The notes under the pieces: generated by a model
Databases searched by the model: none
What the model was told of the DNA's origin: nothing
Seen by the model: only the letters and a program-made list of their open reading frames with translations
Position numbers and translations under genes: made by a program
Shown here: positions 34,287 to 35,607 of the stretch, piece after piece
Position numbering within the stretch: the stretch's first letter is position 1
Layout: each line of letters begins with the position of its first letter
Assembly: GCF_012910885.1 (NCBI RefSeq)
Contig: NZ_WTVM01000028.1
Coordinates: 1-35,607 of the forward strand
Length of the DNA stretch: 35,607 bases
Reading direction: 5' to 3'
Origin: Azoarcus taiwanensis
GTDB lineage: Bacteria > Pseudomonadota > Gammaproteobacteria > Burkholderiales > Rhodocyclaceae

Positions 34287-35137
34287 CCACGAACACTCAA
34301 GCACCGCCCCGACCACGCAAGAACTGGCTCGTCCTTCTCGTCGCGCTGATCCTCGGGGGCCTGGCTGCCTGGGCCGCCAGCAACTACCTGTCGCAAAGGA
34401 TGGCAGAAATCGAGGCACGCGCCCAACAGACCGACACCGTACAAGTCGTCGTTGCCAAGTCCAACCTGTCCCGCGGCGCCCAGATCACCCCAGACACGGT
34501 CGCAGTGCGCGAAGTGCCGAGAGAGTGGGTCCACTCCGGCGCCATCACGCCGGATCAATACAGTCGGGCGGAGGGTGGCACCCTGGCCTACCCTGCCTCG
34601 GCCGGCGAACCCATTATCTGGGCGCAGTTGGAGGGGCGTCGCGCACCCACTTTCTCGGCCAGGCTGCAGGCGGGTCAGCGCGCGGTCACCGTTCCGGTCG
34701 ATGAGATCAGTTCATTGTCCGGCATGGTCGAACCCGGCGACCTCATCGACATCGTCGTCTCGGTGCGCAACGACAACCGCAATTTCACCTTTGCCCTTCT
34801 CCAAAGTGTGCCGGTGCTCGCAACCGGCAGTCGTGTAAACCTCGACGAGCGTGATGCCGACGGACGCCCGCGCTCTTACACCACCATCACGCTCGACACC
34901 ACGCCGGAAGACGCCAAACGCATTATCGCCGCGCGCGAAATCGGACGCGTCACCGCACTTTTGCGAGCCCCTGGTGACCTCGCAACGGTGTCTGCCGAGA
35001 TCGCCGAGGCACGCTCGCTTCTCGGGCTACCAAGCACAAATGGCGGCGGCATCAGCTCGGTGCCCGTGATCTACGGCGGCGGACCGATCACCAACGGTCT
35101 GCACATGATGTCACGCAATGGAGACGAGACGGATTAA
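34283..35137 (+). CDS. cpaB: Flp pilus assembly protein CpaB (RcpC)
   Basis: A 284-residue inner-membrane-anchored periplasmic protein of Tad systems. One TM (about 15-35) is followed by a SAF-type domain: VQVVVAKSNLSRGAQITPDT and VREVPREWV, then AGEPIIWAQLE. The CpaB core RAVTVPVDEISSLSGMVEPG and DLIDIVVSV follows. The Gly/Ser-rich C-terminus is probably unstructured. CpaB is thought to work with the secretin CpaC, whose gene follows after 57 bases. It overlaps the small pilin gene by ATGA. Confidence 0.92.
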   Translation: MTTNTQAPPRPRKNWLVLLVALILGGLAAWAASNYLSQRMAEIEARAQQTDTVQVVVAKSNLSRGAQITPDTVAVREVPREWVHSGAITPDQYSRAEGGTLAYPASAGEPIIWAQLEGRRAPTFSARLQAGQRAVTVPVDEISSLSGMVEPGDLIDIVVSVRNDNRNFTFALLQSVPVLATGSRVNLDERDADGRPRSYTTITLDTTPEDAKRIIAAREIGRVTALLRAPGDLATVSAEIAEARSLLGLPSTNGGGISSVPVIYGGGPITNGLHMMSRNGDETD

Positions 35138-35194
35138 GCGCCTCCACTCCCTTCGATATTTTGCCAATCCATAGTTGCCCAACAAAAAAAAACG

Positions 35195-35607
35195 ATGCGA
35201 CACCTCAAAACCACTCTTCTGCTTCTACTCCTTGTCGGTCTGCTGCCCTCGGCGCTTGCCACCAATTTCGTCGAGCTCACCATGTTCGAAGGCGAGACCC
35301 GGGTCATTGCCGAGCCGAACGCAGGACGACTTGCCGTCGGCAATGGTCAGGTGCTCTCCGCCGCGGTGCTCGACGACCGCGAAATCCTGCTCATTGCCAA
35401 CCAGACCGGCGTTTCATCACTTCACATCTGGAGCGCCGACGGGCACAACCGGCGGATCAAGATCACCGTCGTCCCATCCGACACACCACGAGTCAATCGC
35501 GAGATCGCCGCCTTCCTGCAAGGCATTCCGAATGCCCGCAGCACCGTGATCGGCGACAAGATCGTGGTTGAGGGCGACAACCTCAGCAACAGCGACCAGG
35601 CCCGCAT
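35195..35607 (+). CDS. cpaC: CpaC/RcpA-type secretin, N-terminal part (cut by window end)
   Basis: The frame is open from ATG 35195 to the window end (137 codons). A signal peptide (RHLKTTLLLLLLVGLLPSALA) is followed by the pilus-assembly N-terminal domain: ELTMFEGETRVIAEPNAGRL, VLDDREILLIANQTG and LHIWSADG. The start of a BON-like region follows (VNREIAAFLQGIPNARSTVI, then IVVEGDN). This order matches outer-membrane secretins of Tad pili. The beta-barrel domain lies beyond the window. The ribosome binding site is poor; nine A residues (35184-35192) precede the start. Confidence 0.88.
   Translation, partial: MRHLKTTLLLLLLVGLLPSALATNFVELTMFEGETRVIAEPNAGRLAVGNGQVLSAAVLDDREILLIANQTGVSSLHIWSADGHNRRIKITVVPSDTPRVNREIAAFLQGIPNARSTVIGDKIVVEGDNLSNSDQAR

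Noticed and set aside
35184-35192. Run of nine A as a programmed frameshift site
   Set aside because: It lies between the cpaB stop and the cpaC start, in non-coding sequence, so it cannot shift a reading frame.

Overview
The window is GC-rich and densely coded on both strands, with tight operons. It looks like the chromosome of a betaproteobacterium, most likely of the Rhodocyclales (Thauera/Azoarcus-like). The pointers are a DUF3567 gene (a family I know mainly from Betaproteobacteria), a B12-dependent NrdJ of the type found in that class, a soluble NAD-reducing [NiFe] hydrogenase and a Tad-type pilus locus. The taxonomic guess is inference from gene content. I saw no rRNA, tRNA, CRISPR array, insertion sequence or phage gene.

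Layout. Positions 1-3353 (+): end of nth, a DUF1841 gene, and a lemA-M48 membrane peptidase pair. 3434-4098 (-): two small periplasmic c-type cytochromes. 4253-6312 (+): a MoxR-type AAA ATPase and its CoxE-like VWA partner. 6362-8625: a marR regulator divergent from a ClC antiporter. 8665-12305 (-): htpG and a chemoreceptor gene, each with a recognisable alternative-sigma promoter (sigma-32-like for htpG, sigma-28-like for the chemoreceptor). 12587-17320: housekeeping and hypothetical genes (greB, DUF3567, DUF465, alpha/beta hydrolase, DUF2189 membrane protein, EEP-family phosphodiesterase, HDOD protein). 17307-22399 (-): the hoxFUYH-W operon for a bidirectional NAD-linked hydrogenase. 22733-25600 (+): nrdJ, behind an unusually AT-rich, palindrome-rich promoter region.

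25666-29498 is a phospho-signalling module. It holds a membrane-anchored PP2C phosphatase, a LysM/TPR lipoprotein, a transmembrane Ser/Thr kinase with an extracytoplasmic sensor and a HAMP domain, and a tail-anchored FHA protein. 29884 to the window end (+) is a Tad/Flp-like pilus operon: a pilin, a TadG-like protein, a secreted protein with three Cys-pair repeats, a TadE-like pseudopilin, another secreted unknown, a second very small pilin, CpaB, and the start of a CpaC secretin. The kinase/FHA pair and the pilin operon diverge from one shared 385-bp intergenic region.

The most interesting parts are: (i) this pairing of a complete write/read/erase phospho-signalling set with an atypical Tad operon that carries unrecognised secreted proteins and three proteins sharing a G/QxxxE prepilin-like motif; (ii) the exact 32-residue-period Cys repeat in the product of 31585-32700; and (iii) the htpG leader, where a sigma-32-like promoter sits directly upstream of a hairpin that buries the Shine-Dalgarno sequence, so it may be an RNA thermometer.
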